This document shows positions 46,543 to 56,102 of a DNA stretch of 61,683 nt, in pieces. Source of the stretch: Alphaproteobacteria bacterium (GTDB lineage Bacteria > Pseudomonadota > Alphaproteobacteria > Rhizobiales > Xanthobacteraceae); assembly GCA_009781045.1 (NCBI GenBank), contig WQYW01000007.1, positions 1 through 61,683 of the forward strand, in the 5' to 3' direction. The notes beneath the pieces are model-generated. The model worked only from the letters and a program-made list of their open reading frames with translations, searched no databases and was not told where the DNA came from. Made by a program: the position numbers and the translations under genes. Numbering within the stretch: the stretch's first letter is position 1; the number at the start of each line of letters is the position of its first letter.

Positions 46543-47073
46543 ATGGCGATTTATGAACTTGATGGACAGGCACCGGATCTTCCGGGCGAGGGCAACTATT
46601 TTATCGCGGAAACCGCCTCTGTGATCGGCAAGGTGCGCCTGAAAGCGGCAGCCAGTGTATGGTTCGGGGCGGTGCTGCGCGGTGACAGCGAATGGATTGA
46701 ACTTGGCGAGGGGGTCAATGTCCAGGATGGCACAACCTGCCACACCGATCCAGGTTTCCCCCTTACGATAGGAGCCAACTGTACCATCGGTCACAACGTT
46801 ATTCTGCACGGCTGTACCCTGGAGGAGGGCGTGCTCATCGGCATGGGGGCCATTGTGATGAATGGGGCCAGACTCGGGCGCCATTGCATTGTCGGTGCAG
46901 GTTCCGTGATCACGGAGGGCAAGGAGTTCCCGGAACGCTCGCTGATTGTCGGGGCGCCGGCGCGCGTGCTTCGGACCCTTAATCCGGAACAGGTTGCAAG
47001 AATGGGTGAGGGGGCAAAATTCTATGCGGCCAATGGTGCGCGCTTTGGCAAGGGTCTGAAACGGATCGGGTGA
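46543..47073 (+). CDS. gamma carbonic anhydrase family protein
   Basis: The 176-residue protein is a left-handed beta-helix of hexapeptide repeats. It has the family pattern GEGNYFIAETASVIGKVRL, WFGAVLRGDSEWIELGEGVNVQDGT, and metal-binding histidines in CHTDPGFP, IGHNVILHGC. This is the YrdA/PaaY/CA2 group, which binds zinc or iron and may hydrate CO2 or act as a hydrolase. Many members are not active carbonic anhydrases. A purine run (GGAGAATAGC) precedes the ATG. Confidence 0.9.
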   Translation: MAIYELDGQAPDLPGEGNYFIAETASVIGKVRLKAAASVWFGAVLRGDSEWIELGEGVNVQDGTTCHTDPGFPLTIGANCTIGHNVILHGCTLEEGVLIGMGAIVMNGARLGRHCIVGAGSVITEGKEFPERSLIVGAPARVLRTLNPEQVARMGEGAKFYAANGARFGKGLKRIG

Positions 47074-47189
47074 GGCAAGGCCTGCAAAATTGCAGGTCAT
47101 CTGGCGGATTCTGCTGGCGAACGGCATTCGACAACAACAGGGATCGCCGAATGCCCTTTTGCAATTTTCAGATCCCTGCTGAAAAAGTT

Positions 47190-47220
47190 GCGGCCAGCTC
47201 TTGGGGGAAGAGCTGGCCGC
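47190..47220 (-). terminator. intrinsic terminator for the BTLCP gene
   Basis: A perfect 13-bp stem (GCGGCCAGCTCTT / AAGAGCTGGCCGC) with a GGGGG loop is followed on the minus strand by AACTTTTTC. It lies about 100 bp after the stop codon of the BTLCP gene. It could also stop plus-strand transcription from the carbonic anhydrase gene, though without a T tract. Confidence 0.8.
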
Positions 47221-47317
47221 ACGCGAGCCGGTCAGGGACGGGGGGGTGGGGGATGGGACCGGGTCGCGAAACCTGTTGAGAACTCCTTCGTAAAGCTTTC
47301 GAACTCAAGGGCCGGAC

Positions 47318-47965
47318 TCAGTGAGTCCGGATCGTGTTATTCCTGCGTTTCGCACTGGCGGTTGCCACTGCGGGTCGTGTGTCACCCAGCGAGACCCAGA
47401 CGTTGGGATCGCTCTGTGACTGACGCTTGACGAAGCGGTAGCCGGTGTCGGCCCAGAGCAGAACGCGTTCATTCTGGTTGTCGAGAACGTACTCGCCCTT
47501 GTCCGTCTTAACGGTCAGCACCGCATGTCCTTCATCCTTCAGGTCGCGAACGATGGTGATCAGCAGCGCCTCTGTCGGCCAGCCGGCGTCAATCAGCAGC
47601 TTGCGCTTCAGCAGCACGTAATCTTCGCAGTCGCCGTAGCCATCCGTCGGCAACGACCACCTTTCCGCCACACCCCAATGTTCCTGGTCGGTCATTGGCT
47701 TGATGGTATCGTTGACCCAGTCATTGACCTTCTCCAGGTCGCGCCACGCGGTTCGGGTCAGGATGATGTCGCGCGGCTGTGAGAAACCTTTCGTGCACGC
47801 TTCGGGATTGGTGGAACAGAATTCAACCCACCCGATCGGGGAACGAGTGTGGTCGCCCACACTTGCAAAGAGCATCCGTCCTTCGCCTGCCTGCGCCGCC
47901 GTGGTGATGCCGAGCAGGATGCCGGCCAGGGCCAGCCCTGTCCCGTGATCCCTGATGTTGAGCAT
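47318..47965 (-). CDS. transglutaminase-like cysteine peptidase (BTLCP, LapG-type)
   Basis: This peptidase C93 family protein belongs to the group that includes LapG, which releases surface adhesins. The 215-residue precursor has a signal peptide (GTGLALAGILLGITTAAQA). The catalytic triad is C113 (DGYGDCEDYVLLKRKLL), H147 (DEGHAVLTV) and D162 (YVLDNQNE), all conserved. It is periplasmic. I chose ATG 47965 because the signal peptide starts there and a G-rich ribosome binding site precedes it; ATG 47995 is possible. A PilZ gene lies 327 bp away on the same strand. Confidence 0.88.
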   Translation of the reverse strand: MLNIRDHGTGLALAGILLGITTAAQAGEGRMLFASVGDHTRSPIGWVEFCSTNPEACTKGFSQPRDIILTRTAWRDLEKVNDWVNDTIKPMTDQEHWGVAERWSLPTDGYGDCEDYVLLKRKLLIDAGWPTEALLITIVRDLKDEGHAVLTVKTDKGEYVLDNQNERVLLWADTGYRFVKRQSQSDPNVWVSLGDTRPAVATASAKRRNNTIRTH

Positions 47966-48291
47966 GGATGCCCCCCGTCGTTCCTGGAGGGACATTTCGC
48001 ACAAAGCATTTTCGTCGGCGCTAAGCAAAACCGGACAATTCATGCTAAATCCGATCGAAATTTAAACCTTCTGTTATTTTCGCTACCCCATTTAAATAAC
48101 ACGGGGAATTCCCGGCATTGAATAAAATTCGATACATTAACCGGGAAAGTCCGCAGAAAGCTGTGGATTCCTGAGTACAAGCCTGCGTTGTGGAGCAGCC
48201 GGACGGTTCCCGAAATGCAATCAGGCGCCATCCGGTCTGCCGGATGACGCCTGGTTGCGAGCTTGCGACCCGGACCTTCCGCTGGCTCACT

Positions 48292-48897
48292 TTACCGTGC
48301 GGTAACGCTCTCTTCGAGATTTTCTGCGGACTGGGTCTGGGTGAACTCGATGGCGAAGCCCTCGTCGACCATGCGAACCACCCGCCCCCGGACCCGGCCA
48401 AGCATGACGACGGCGTTCACCCGAGGCGGCGGGTCCATCGCGATGGCGGCACCCGACAGTGACAGGTCTATGATTCGACAGGGCTTTCTGGTTCCGTCCT
48501 CAAGCGTGATGACCGCCAGGGGATTGCGCAGCACCACGCGCTCGTGACGACGGTCCTCGGGCAGATTGAGGATGTCGCGATTGGCAAGCCAGGTCAGCTG
48601 TGCCGCAAGCTTGTCGCGCTTGCGTGCGGTGGCACCGACCGTCATGGCAAAACCGTTGTCGAAGAGCCGGGTGATTTTGCCCTCGATGCGACCGACATGG
48701 TCGAGATAGGCGATGACGCGGTCACCAATGAGGCCCGGCATGGGCGCGAGAAAGGCGACCCCGCCCGGCGACATGTTGATCGCCTGGCACGGAAATTCTT
48801 GATAGTCAGGCAGCATATAGCGACCGAGGAGGTTCACTTTCACGCGCTGGAAGCGCCTGCGGTCTTCCTTTGCCTGAAGCTTCTGGGCCAAAGCCAT
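48292..48897 (-). CDS. tandem PilZ-domain protein
   Basis: The 201-residue protein has two PilZ domains. The first has RRRFQRVKV and INMSPGGVAF, and the second has RRHERVVLRN and IDLSLSGAAIAMD. These are the RxxxR and [DN]xSxxG elements that bind cyclic di-GMP. The second RxxxR is complete; the second [DN]xSxxG is DLSLSG. PilZ proteins act in motility, exopolysaccharide and adhesion. ATG 48897 (MALAQKLQ) gives the shorter start; 48906 is possible. Confidence 0.88.
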   Translation of the reverse strand: MALAQKLQAKEDRRRFQRVKVNLLGRYMLPDYQEFPCQAINMSPGGVAFLAPMPGLIGDRVIAYLDHVGRIEGKITRLFDNGFAMTVGATARKRDKLAAQLTWLANRDILNLPEDRRHERVVLRNPLAVITLEDGTRKPCRIIDLSLSGAAIAMDPPPRVNAVVMLGRVRGRVVRMVDEGFAIEFTQTQSAENLEESVTAR

Positions 48898-48991
48898 TTC
48901 GCGCATCGGGGCTCCGCTGGAAAGGTTTCGCAGCGGAACCTAGCTTGATCGCGGTTAAAGTGCTGTTAGCAGAGCGAGGGGAGGGCAGAGA

Positions 48992-49543
48992 TTACTTCAA
49001 TCCCTCATAGACCATCAGCCCACGGGCAATTTTCAATTTTCGAATAAGGCGCGGCATAAGATTTTCCGGCTGGTACAAATAGCGCCAGGAGGACAGGGTA
49101 AAGTCGGAAAGTCTGGCGCAGTCGCTGTCGAGTGCCGCCAGCACGCCCGTGACGCTCACCGGTGTGTGGGGGCGGGTGTTGAAGGGCAGCAGCAGCAGTT
49201 CAAGATGGGCGGTGGCGCCATTGTCCTCCTTTTCCGTGGTGATGCCGGCAATTGCGGCCAGGGCCTCCTCGGCAACCACCGAGGTGATTTCCTCAATCTC
49301 GGACTGGCTGTCGCGGTCGAACAGGGTGACGAAACTGCGGTCTTTGAGATCCTGGCCTGCCAGCGCGCAGACCCGGGTTCCAGCGACGCGGAAGGGCAGG
49401 CCGTTCTGGTAGGCGATCACGAAGATGTCGCCAAGGAGATGGCGCACAGCAGCCGGGTCAATATCGGCCCGGTCCGGGGCGCGGGCACCCTGTCGTCGCC
49501 TGTTCCAATAGGCGAAGAAGGCGCGGCTTGATGGATGTTTCAT
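48992..49543 (-). CDS. PAS_5-domain protein
   Basis: The 183-residue protein begins HPSSRAFFAYWNRRRQGARAPDRADIDP, the opening of the PAS_5 family, followed by the PAS core (IFVIAYQNGLPFRVAGTRVCALAG.DLKDRSF). No output domain is attached, so it may sense a ligand or bind a partner. It lies upstream of the PilZ gene on the same strand, 94 bp away, and could be co-transcribed with it. Confidence 0.85.
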   Translation of the reverse strand: MKHPSSRAFFAYWNRRRQGARAPDRADIDPAAVRHLLGDIFVIAYQNGLPFRVAGTRVCALAGQDLKDRSFVTLFDRDSQSEIEEITSVVAEEALAAIAGITTEKEDNGATAHLELLLLPFNTRPHTPVSVTGVLAALDSDCARLSDFTLSSWRYLYQPENLMPRLIRKLKIARGLMVYEGLK

Positions 49544-49708
49544 GAACAGACGCTTCCTGGGTTCTGCGCCTCACCGGGACAGGATCTGTCCCACATTGAT
49601 GCAGTCAAAATCCCCTTTCGTGTTGTGCAGGAGTGGTGATGCACGGTCCATGCCGATATTAACATTGTCCGCAATTTTGCTGCGTTAAGGTTAAATTAAC
49701 GATGCCCT

Positions 49709-49735
49709 TTGTCATCCCGGCAGTGCTGCTATAAT
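49709..49735 (+). promoter_or_regulatory. extended -10 promoter
   Basis: TGCTATAAT (49727-49735) is a perfect extended -10, with TTGTCA at 49709-49714 as a possible -35 (15-bp spacer). The predicted start is near 49742. No protein-coding gene follows; the transcript would end at the hairpin at 49842-49871. Confidence 0.65.
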
Positions 49736-49741
49736 GTCACT

Positions 49742-49873
49742 CAAGCTGTTGCTTTCGACTGCAGCGGCGGGTTCTGGTTAATTCCGGCTGCATGGGATGA
49801 GGTGGCTCCCTTTATCTCAAGCTGGCTCGCGGTAAGGCATCAAGGGAGGGACCTGACCGGGGCCCTCCCTTTT
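49742..49873 (+). ncRNA. candidate small RNA, about 130 nt
   Basis: The region lies between the promoter with TGCTATAAT and an intrinsic terminator: a 9-bp stem AAGGGAGGG / CCCTCCCTT (49842-49871) followed by TTTT. No open frame with a ribosome binding site occurs inside. The 3' arm CCCTCCCTTTT could act as an anti-Shine-Dalgarno seed, a feature of many alphaproteobacterial sRNAs. I do not recognise it as 6S, SRP or another standard RNA. The call rests on promoter plus terminator only. Confidence 0.6.
49842..49873 (+). terminator. intrinsic terminator of the candidate sRNA
   Basis: Stem AAGGGAGGG (49842-49850) / CCCTCCCTT (49863-49871) with a 12-nt loop and a T run. This gives a clear plus-strand stop point. 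Confidence 0.8.
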
Positions 49874-50369
49874 GCTGTTGGCGCCTCTCCAATTCCTTCC
49901 TCATGGCTTTTTTCCGTCATCACATGTCGGTGGCCGTGGGAAGCCCGGAATCGCGTCCCCGCGGCAATCAATCAGCCCGGTCGGGAGGAATCGAGCATGC
50001 TGGTCAGGCGCGGCAGCTTCGCATGAACCGGGCGACATCGCGGATCACCGGCGACGCCTGCGAGCCTTACGGCTTCCACTGGGTCTTCGACACCCATGCG
50101 CTGGGCTGGCTGGTCGCCGACCTGGATGCTCGGTCACCAACCACAGTCGGTCGGCGAGTTCCATGCCGGTCCAGGCGCCGTCGCGCCCGCGATTTCGCCG
50201 GGAACCGAAAAATCCCTGTATGTCAACATGTTGCGCCAGGTTTCAGGGGCTTTGACGAGCTCGACCCACCACTGGCTTTCCAGCCTTCCAGGGGCTAAAA
50301 TTCAACACCTGGATTCAAGACCCGGGTTCTCATTTTGTTGGGGGCATCTTTTTGGTGAAGAGCAGGGCG
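49874..50369. other. intergenic stretch, no gene supported
   Basis: Frames here are short, overlap each other and carry no recognised motif. One frame (about 50040-50290) reads like broken protein but needs a frameshift and matches nothing I know. No hairpin of note. Confidence 0.4.
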
Positions 50370-51386
50370 ATGTTTTTTGGAACGCGGTGCGGCGTTGCAG
50401 TGGCAGTCCTTGCTGCTGGCGTGTTGCTGTTTGCTCAATCTGCGAAGGCGCAACTTTTTAACGACTCTCCCCCTCCGGTTCCACCCGGGGAAGTGCCGAA
50501 TGCCAGCACAGCTGCGCCTGGCGCCCCCAATCCTGCCCCGTCGCTGGCAAACCCACCCGATACTACCACAACCCAGCCGGCCCCGCAGCCGGCGCCCCAG
50601 GCTGCGATACCTCCCGCTCCACCTTCGGTGGCCGCGCCGGCACCGGCCATATTGTCGCTGTCGGCACGCTATGGCAAGGATCTGCCTGCGATCACGGGCG
50701 GGTTGCTGTGGCGGGTGTTTGCCGACCAGAAACTGGTTCGTGAGGACAGAAGCGCATCGCCGAACATCTCGCTGCCGCCTGGCAACTATGTGGTCCATGT
50801 CAGCCTCGGCCTGGTCAGCGAGGCGCGTTTCATCACTCTGAAGGCGGATACCGATCGCGAGTCCTTCGTCCTTGCCGCGGGCGGCCTGACGATCGAGGGG
50901 CGCGTTGGTTCCAACCGCATCCCGCCGAACCAGATCTCGTTTGCGATCTACAAAGGCAGCCAATTCGACGCGAACACCAACCCGGATGCGCCGCCGCTGC
51001 TGTCCAATGTGGCCCCCGGTGAAGTGGTGTTGCTGCCCGAGGGTACCTACTACATCATTTCCAATTATGGCGATGCCAATTCGGTGGTTCGATCCGACAT
51101 CCGTGTTCAGGTGGGCAAGCTTACCGATGTCACGATGTCGCATCGTGCAGCTGTCATCACGCTCAAGCTGGTCAGCGAAAAGGGAGGAGAGGCGCTTGCC
51201 AACACCTCCTGGTCGGTGCTGAACCCGGGTGGAGACCTCATCAAGGAATCGATCGGAGCCTTTCCCCGTGTCGTGCTTTCCGAAGGTGAGTATCGCGTCC
51301 TTGCCAAGAACGAAGGCAGGGTTTTTGAACGCAGTTTCGACGTCGTCAATGGTGTTGATGGCGAAGTCGAGGTTCTGGCACGATAG
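50370..51386 (+). CDS. exported proline-rich protein with beta-sandwich repeats
   Basis: The 338-residue protein has a signal peptide (CGVAVAVLAAGVLLFAQSAKAQ), a Pro/Ala/Gln-rich linker of about 70 residues, and a C-terminal region of beta-sandwich-like repeats (VSLGLVSEARFITLKADTD; APGEVVLLPEGTYYIISNYG; LSEGEYRVLAKNEGRVFERSF). The repeats resemble carboxypeptidase-regulatory-like folds. It is probably a periplasmic or cell-surface protein. The start at ATG 50370 follows AGAGCAGGG; a GTG six codons upstream is possible. Confidence 0.65.
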   Translation: MFFGTRCGVAVAVLAAGVLLFAQSAKAQLFNDSPPPVPPGEVPNASTAAPGAPNPAPSLANPPDTTTTQPAPQPAPQAAIPPAPPSVAAPAPAILSLSARYGKDLPAITGGLLWRVFADQKLVREDRSASPNISLPPGNYVVHVSLGLVSEARFITLKADTDRESFVLAAGGLTIEGRVGSNRIPPNQISFAIYKGSQFDANTNPDAPPLLSNVAPGEVVLLPEGTYYIISNYGDANSVVRSDIRVQVGKLTDVTMSHRAAVITLKLVSEKGGEALANTSWSVLNPGGDLIKESIGAFPRVVLSEGEYRVLAKNEGRVFERSFDVVNGVDGEVEVLAR

Positions 51387-51512
51387 CCGCAAGGTCCGCG
51401 GGTCTCCGGGCCCGGTTGACAGGGGGCAGGCGCATTCTTACCTGCTGGCCGTCGGCGCTGCCGAAGGACGGGCAGAAACGGCAAATCGGGCCAGCAGATC
51501 GGATTTCTCGAC

Positions 51513-52379
51513 ATGAGCCACATTTCGCAGACATCGACAGAGCAGGTCACGGTTCCAACCCTGGGGCGATGGAAACGGGAAGGGCGGCGCATCGTCATGG
51601 TGACCGCCTATGACGCTGCGATGGCGCGCATCGCCGATCCCGTGGTCGATGTTATCCTGGTCGGTGACAGCGTCGCCAATGTCTGTCTCGGGTTCGATAA
51701 TACCTTGCCGGTCAGCATGGCGATGATGGAGCATCACCTTGAGGCCGTGGTCCGGACCCGGCCGCGGGCTCTGGTGATCGTCGATATGCCGTTTCTCAGC
51801 TACCATCTGGGCGTGGCGGAAACGGTCCGCAACGCCGGCGGCTTCCTCCAGCGCGGGGCGGCCGCGGTAAAACTCGAAGGTGGTGCCAACCGGGTCGAGA
51901 TCATTCGCGCCGTGGTCGGCGCCGAGATCCCCGTGATGGGCCATCTTGGCCTGACGCCGCAAAGCGTCAATGTCATGGGCGGGTTCAAGGTCCAGGGGCG
52001 CTCGCGCGATGACGCCACCCGTCTGCTTGACGATGCCCTGCGTCTCCAGGATGCGGGCTGTTTTGCCCTGCTTCTGGAGGGAATTCCAGCGGAGCTGGCG
52101 GCACGGGCGACCGAACTTCTGACCATCCCGACGATCGGAATTGGTGCCGGGGTCGGCTGTTCCGGACAGGTGCTGGTGTTTCATGATGTGCTCGGGCTGA
52201 TCCAGGGTCACCGCGCCAAATTCGTACGCAGCTATGCCAATGGTTTCGACGTCCTCCAGGGCGCGCTGTCGAACTGGGCCGCCGATGTGCGCAGTGGCAC
52301 CTTCCCCGCCGCCGAAGAGAGCTACGGTCTTTCCGAGGCGGTCGCCGACAGCATCGCAAAATGGGAGCCCGCGAAATAG
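51513..52379 (+). CDS. panB: PanB, 3-methyl-2-oxobutanoate hydroxymethyltransferase
   Basis: PanB makes ketopantoate for pantothenate and coenzyme A. The 288-residue protein has a TIM-barrel with the family motifs MVTAYDAAMARIAD, VILVGDSVANVCLGF (metal-binding Asp), MPFLSYH, AVKLEGG, PVMGHLGLTPQSVN and the catalytic-Glu region LLEGIPAELA. panC and panD are not in the window. It is 38 bp upstream of the rRNA methyltransferase gene and probably in one transcript with it. Confidence 0.95.
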   Translation: MSHISQTSTEQVTVPTLGRWKREGRRIVMVTAYDAAMARIADPVVDVILVGDSVANVCLGFDNTLPVSMAMMEHHLEAVVRTRPRALVIVDMPFLSYHLGVAETVRNAGGFLQRGAAAVKLEGGANRVEIIRAVVGAEIPVMGHLGLTPQSVNVMGGFKVQGRSRDDATRLLDDALRLQDAGCFALLLEGIPAELAARATELLTIPTIGIGAGVGCSGQVLVFHDVLGLIQGHRAKFVRSYANGFDVLQGALSNWAADVRSGTFPAAEESYGLSEAVADSIAKWEPAK

Positions 52380-52417
52380 CCCCCTTCATCCCTCGAAACT
52401 GGATCTGAAACCCTGAA

Positions 52418-53722
52418 ATGACTCCGGCTGCCCGGCTCTCGGCCGCGATCGAACTCATCGATACAATCGAAACCCAGCGCATCCCCGCGGCCAAGGCGCT
52501 GCAGCAGTGGGGAGCCGCGCACCGCTTTGCCGGTTCCGGCGATCGCGCGGCGATCGCCGGTCTGGTGTGGGATGTGTTGCGCCGCTACATGTCGAGCGCG
52601 TTTTTGATGGACGCCCAGACAGCACGGGCGCGACTGATCGGCATGCTGCACCTGGAGCGCAGGATGGGTGTCGCTTCCATCCGCGCCCTGTGTGACGGCA
52701 GTCGCTTTGCGCCGGCGCCGCTTACCGCGGCGGAGCAGACGGCTCTGGCCACACGATCCCTGAGAGATGCGCCGGCACCGGTTGCCGGCGATTATCCGGA
52801 ATGGCTTGATCCTCATCTGACACATGTGTTCGGGGACGACCGCGTCGCCGAGACTGCGGCGATGGCGCGCCGTGCACCGCTTGATCTCCGGGTCAACACC
52901 CTCAAATCGGGTCGCGACAGGCTCTGCCAGACGCTGGCCCATCTCGGAGCGCGGCCGACACCCTGGTCGGAAAACGGTCTGCGCATTGATCTTGCGGCCG
53001 ATGCGCGCAATCCGGGCATTCAGGCCGAGGAGGACTTCATCAAGGGAGAGGTTGAGGTTCAGGATGAGGGTTCGCAGCTGGCGGCGCTGTTTTCCATGGC
53101 AGAGCCGGGCGAACTTGTGGCTGATCTCTGCGCCGGTGCCGGGGGCAAGACGCTGGCCCTGGCGGCAATGATGGAAGGTCAGGGAAGGCTGATCGCCACC
53201 GACCGCGACAAGCGCCAGCTGGCGCCGATCCATGAACGGCTGGCGCGCGCTGGCGTGCACAACGCCGAAATCCGCTCGCCGAAGGGCGGGCAGGATGCGC
53301 TTGCCGATATAAACGGGAAGGCCGATCTCGTGGTGGTCGACGCCCCCTGCACCGGCACCGGAACCTGGCGGCGCAACCCCGATGCCAAATGGCGGATACG
53401 CCCGGGGGCGCTGGAAATCCGGCTCAGGGATCAGTTCGAGGTGCTGGAGCGCGCGGCCGCATCGGTGAAACCGGGCGGGCGCATCACCTACATCACATGT
53501 TCGGTGCTGAAGGAAGAGAACAGCGAACAGGTCGCGGCTTTTGTGGCACGCCACCCGGACTTTGCCGTGGTTTCCCCGGAAGAGACCGCCAAGGCGCTTT
53601 CAGACCAGGCCGAGGCCTTTGCCCGGACAGCAAAGCGCTTTGACGAAGGCTGGCTGATGACGCCGCTGCGGACCGGCACCGATGGGTTTTTCGTCTCCAT
53701 CATCAAGAAGAATCAAAAATGA
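52418..53722 (+). CDS. RsmB/NOP2-family RNA (cytosine-5) methyltransferase
   Basis: The 434-residue protein has an RNA-binding N-terminal domain and a Rossmann methyltransferase domain. The SAM site is [18 protein letters not shown], the two catalytic cysteines are in [16 protein letters not shown] and [16 protein letters not shown], and a [14 protein letters not shown] motif precedes them. It is most like RsmB, which makes m5C967 in 16S rRNA, but assignment within the family is by pattern only. Its last 4 bp overlap the guaA start, so translation is coupled. Confidence 0.9.
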   Translation: MTPAARLSAAIELIDTIETQRIPAAKALQQWGAAHRFAGSGDRAAIAGLVWDVLRRYMSSAFLMDAQTARARLIGMLHLERRMGVASIRALCDGSRFAPAPLTAAEQTALATRSLRDAPAPVAGDYPEWLDPHLTHVFGDDRVAETAAMARRAPLDLRVNTLKSGRDRLCQTLAHLGARPTPWSENGLRIDLAADARNPGIQAEEDFIKGEVEVQDEGSQLAALFSMAEPGELVADLCAGAGGKTLALAAMMEGQGRLIATDRDKRQLAPIHERLARAGVHNAEIRSPKGGQDALADINGKADLVVVDAPCTGTGTWRRNPDAKWRIRPGALEIRLRDQFEVLERAAASVKPGGRITYITCSVLKEENSEQVAAFVARHPDFAVVSPEETAKALSDQAEAFARTAKRFDEGWLMTPLRTGTDGFFVSIIKKNQK

Positions 53723-55299
53723 CACGAACTCAGGAACAGCACACGCCGCCCGTGCATGACAAGATCCTCATCATCGATTTCGGCAGCCAGGTGACGCAGC
53801 TGATCGCTCGCCGGGTGCGCGAGGCGGGGGTCTATTGCGAGATTGCGCCGTTTCAGAAGGCGGAAGCAGCGTTTCTCGAACTGAAGCCGAAAGCCGTGAT
53901 CCTCTCCGGGGGACCAGCCTCGGTGCTTGATGACAATGCCCCAGCGGTGCCACTTGCTGTGCTGACGGCGGGGGTGCCGGTGCTCGGCATCTGCTACGGC
54001 GAGCAGACCATGGCCCGCCAGCTCGGTGGCACGGTCGAGGCCGGGCATCATCGCGAGTTTGGTCGCGCCACCATCGAGGTCACCGATGACTGCGCGCTGT
54101 TTGATGGCGTGTGGCAAAAAGGCGGGAGTTATCCGGTATGGATGAGCCATGGCGACCGCGTCACCCAGCTTCCTGACGGGTTTCAGGCCGTAGCCCGGGC
54201 ACCGGGTTCCCCGATCGCGGTGATCGCCGATGACAAACGCAAATTCTACGCCATGCAGTTCCATCCCGAGGTGGTGCACACGCCGGATGGGGCGAGGCTG
54301 ATCAGCAATTTCCTGCACAAGGTGGTCCGCCTTTCCGGCGACTGGACCATGCGCGCCTTTCGCGAGGAGGCAATCGCCAGGATCCGCAGCCAGGTCGGCA
54401 GCGGCAGGGTGATCTGTGGTCTCTCAGGGGGCGTCGATTCGGCGGTGGCTGCCGTGCTGCTCCATGAGGCAATCGGACAACAGCTCACCTGTGTCTTCGT
54501 CGACCACGGCCTGCTCCGGCTCAATGAAGCCGAGACCGTGGTCGAGCTGTTCCGGCACCATTACAACATTCCGCTGGTTCATGTGGATGTGGCTGAGAAA
54601 TTCCTCGGCGAGCTGGAGGGGGTCACTGAGCCGGAACTCAAACGCAAGACCATCGGGCGCCTGTTCGTCGACGTGTTCGAGGCCGAGGCGGAGAAAATCG
54701 GCGGCGCCGACTTCCTGGCCCAGGGCACGCTTTATCCCGATGTGATCGAGAGCGTCTCCTTTACCGGCGGCCCTTCGGTGACCATCAAGTCGCATCACAA
54801 TGTCGGTGGCCTGCCGGAGCGCATGCACATGAAGCTCGTTGAACCATTGCGGGAGCTGTTCAAGGACGAAGTGCGCGAACTCGGTCGGGAACTCGGCCTG
54901 CCGGATGTCTTTGTTGGCCGCCACCCGTTTCCGGGGCCGGGACTGGCCATCCGCTGCCCTGGCGAGATCACGGGAGAAAAACTCGACATCCTGCGCCAGG
55001 CCGATGCCGTCTATATCGATCAGATCCGCAAGGCCGGCCTCTACGACAAAATCTGGCAGGCTTTTGCCGTGCTGTTGCCGGTGAAGACAGTCGGGGTCAT
55101 GGGAGATGGACGGACCTATGATTACGTGATCGGCCTGCGCGCCGTGACCTCGACCGACGGCATGACCGCCGACTTCTATCCCTTCGACATGACCTTCCTG
55201 GGCCATACCGCGACCCGGATCATCAATGAAGTGAAGGGCGTCAACCGCGTGGTTTACGATGTGACCAGCAAGCCGCCGGGAACCATCGAGTGGGAGTGA
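53719..55299 (+). CDS. guaA: GuaA, GMP synthase (glutamine-hydrolysing)
   Basis: GuaA converts XMP to GMP with ATP and glutamine. The 526-residue protein has the class I glutamine amidotransferase domain with C92 ([12 protein letters not shown]) and the His-Glu pair in [10 protein letters not shown]. The PP-loop ATP pyrophosphatase motif is [12 protein letters not shown], and the C-terminal dimerisation domain ends PPGTIEWE, the usual terminus. It overlaps the preceding gene by 4 bp. Confidence 0.97.
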   Translation: MTRTQEQHTPPVHDKILIIDFGSQVTQLIARRVREAGVYCEIAPFQKAEAAFLELKPKAVILSGGPASVLDDNAPAVPLAVLTAGVPVLGICYGEQTMARQLGGTVEAGHHREFGRATIEVTDDCALFDGVWQKGGSYPVWMSHGDRVTQLPDGFQAVARAPGSPIAVIADDKRKFYAMQFHPEVVHTPDGARLISNFLHKVVRLSGDWTMRAFREEAIARIRSQVGSGRVICGLSGGVDSAVAAVLLHEAIGQQLTCVFVDHGLLRLNEAETVVELFRHHYNIPLVHVDVAEKFLGELEGVTEPELKRKTIGRLFVDVFEAEAEKIGGADFLAQGTLYPDVIESVSFTGGPSVTIKSHHNVGGLPERMHMKLVEPLRELFKDEVRELGRELGLPDVFVGRHPFPGPGLAIRCPGEITGEKLDILRQADAVYIDQIRKAGLYDKIWQAFAVLLPVKTVGVMGDGRTYDYVIGLRAVTSTDGMTADFYPFDMTFLGHTATRIINEVKGVNRVVYDVTSKPPGTIEWE

Positions 55300-55515
55300 T
55301 TCAGGCCTGTTCGGAGACATCCGAAATGACGCGGGGAGACGACGTGGTCACCTGAAGATTCCTGAGGTCCCTGGGCGGTCTGTCGTGGCCGAAGCCTTAA
55401 GGCTGCCGGTGAAGTCGCTTTGTGCCAGCGCGCCGCCAAGGGGCTCGACAGCCCAGGCGGCAGAATTGATGCTGTGGTTGCGTTCTCGATCGGCAGCAGG
55501 AAATTAGCCGAGGAG

Positions 55516-55806
55516 CTGGTTATTTCCGCCGAAACTGTCGCTGAAGCCCTGATCGTCGCTTAGCGGCGCAATGTCGGTGAGGAGGTTGAAGCGTTGATCT
55601 CCGGTCTCGGCTTCACGATTGTGCCAGTGATGGCGGCCTCTGCGCACCGCATTGCTGCGGCCTATTCCCGATGGGGCAAGAGCGTTCACCCAGCCTCGCT
55701 CAACTACGGTGACTGCTTCGCCTACGATGTCGCGATCGAACATGACTGCCCGCTGCTCTATGTAGGTGGGGATTTCGTACAGACGGACGTGCGCTCAGCT
55801 TTGTAG
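55516..55806 (+). pseudogene. VapC toxin (PIN domain) with a premature stop
   Basis: The frame reads ELVISAETVAEALIVA, then a TAG stop (55561-55563) where VapC relatives have Gln, then RRNVGEEVEALISGLG and continues through the PIN-domain C-terminus (SLNYGDCFAYDVAIEHDCPLLYVGGDF) to 55806. The NYGDCFAYD segment holds PIN acidic residues. The expected N-terminal strand with the first Asp is not recognisable upstream. No intact antitoxin is seen. It is probably a dead vapC. Confidence 0.7.
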
Positions 55807-56102
55807 AGCCAGGATCCAGCAGCCTGTCGGTCTTGCCTTGATGTTGGAAATTCTGCTGCCAAGTGGTGGATTTTCGATTTTCGGGATCTCCCGACCGGTT
55901 TTCACTGTGACCGCTGGTTTCAGTGGGTACAGCATGGTGTTGCCGTCGATTCCTGCACACACAGATCCATCTGGTGCCGGTGCTATGGGCCGATGTGACG
56001 ACTCGCGCATCACCCCATGCATCTTGCGAAAACGTTGAGCCCGGAATCGACTGGGTCTGTTCGACTCAGTTGGGACTGCGCCTGTCATGCGCGGAACGCA
56101 AA

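Noticed and set aside
46087..47127. 346-codon minus-strand frame across the carbonic anhydrase region
   Set aside because: It is antisense to the well-supported gamma carbonic anhydrase and has no motif.
49742..49873. SRP (4.5S) or 6S RNA at the sRNA candidate
   Set aside because: The conserved SRP tip (GGTCAGG...GGAAGGAAGCAGC type) is absent, and a 6S-like long closing stem with central bubble is not evident.
50040..50290. Possible frameshifted gene before the exported protein
   Set aside because: The two frame pieces look protein-like only in parts and match no family I know, so a gene call is not supported.
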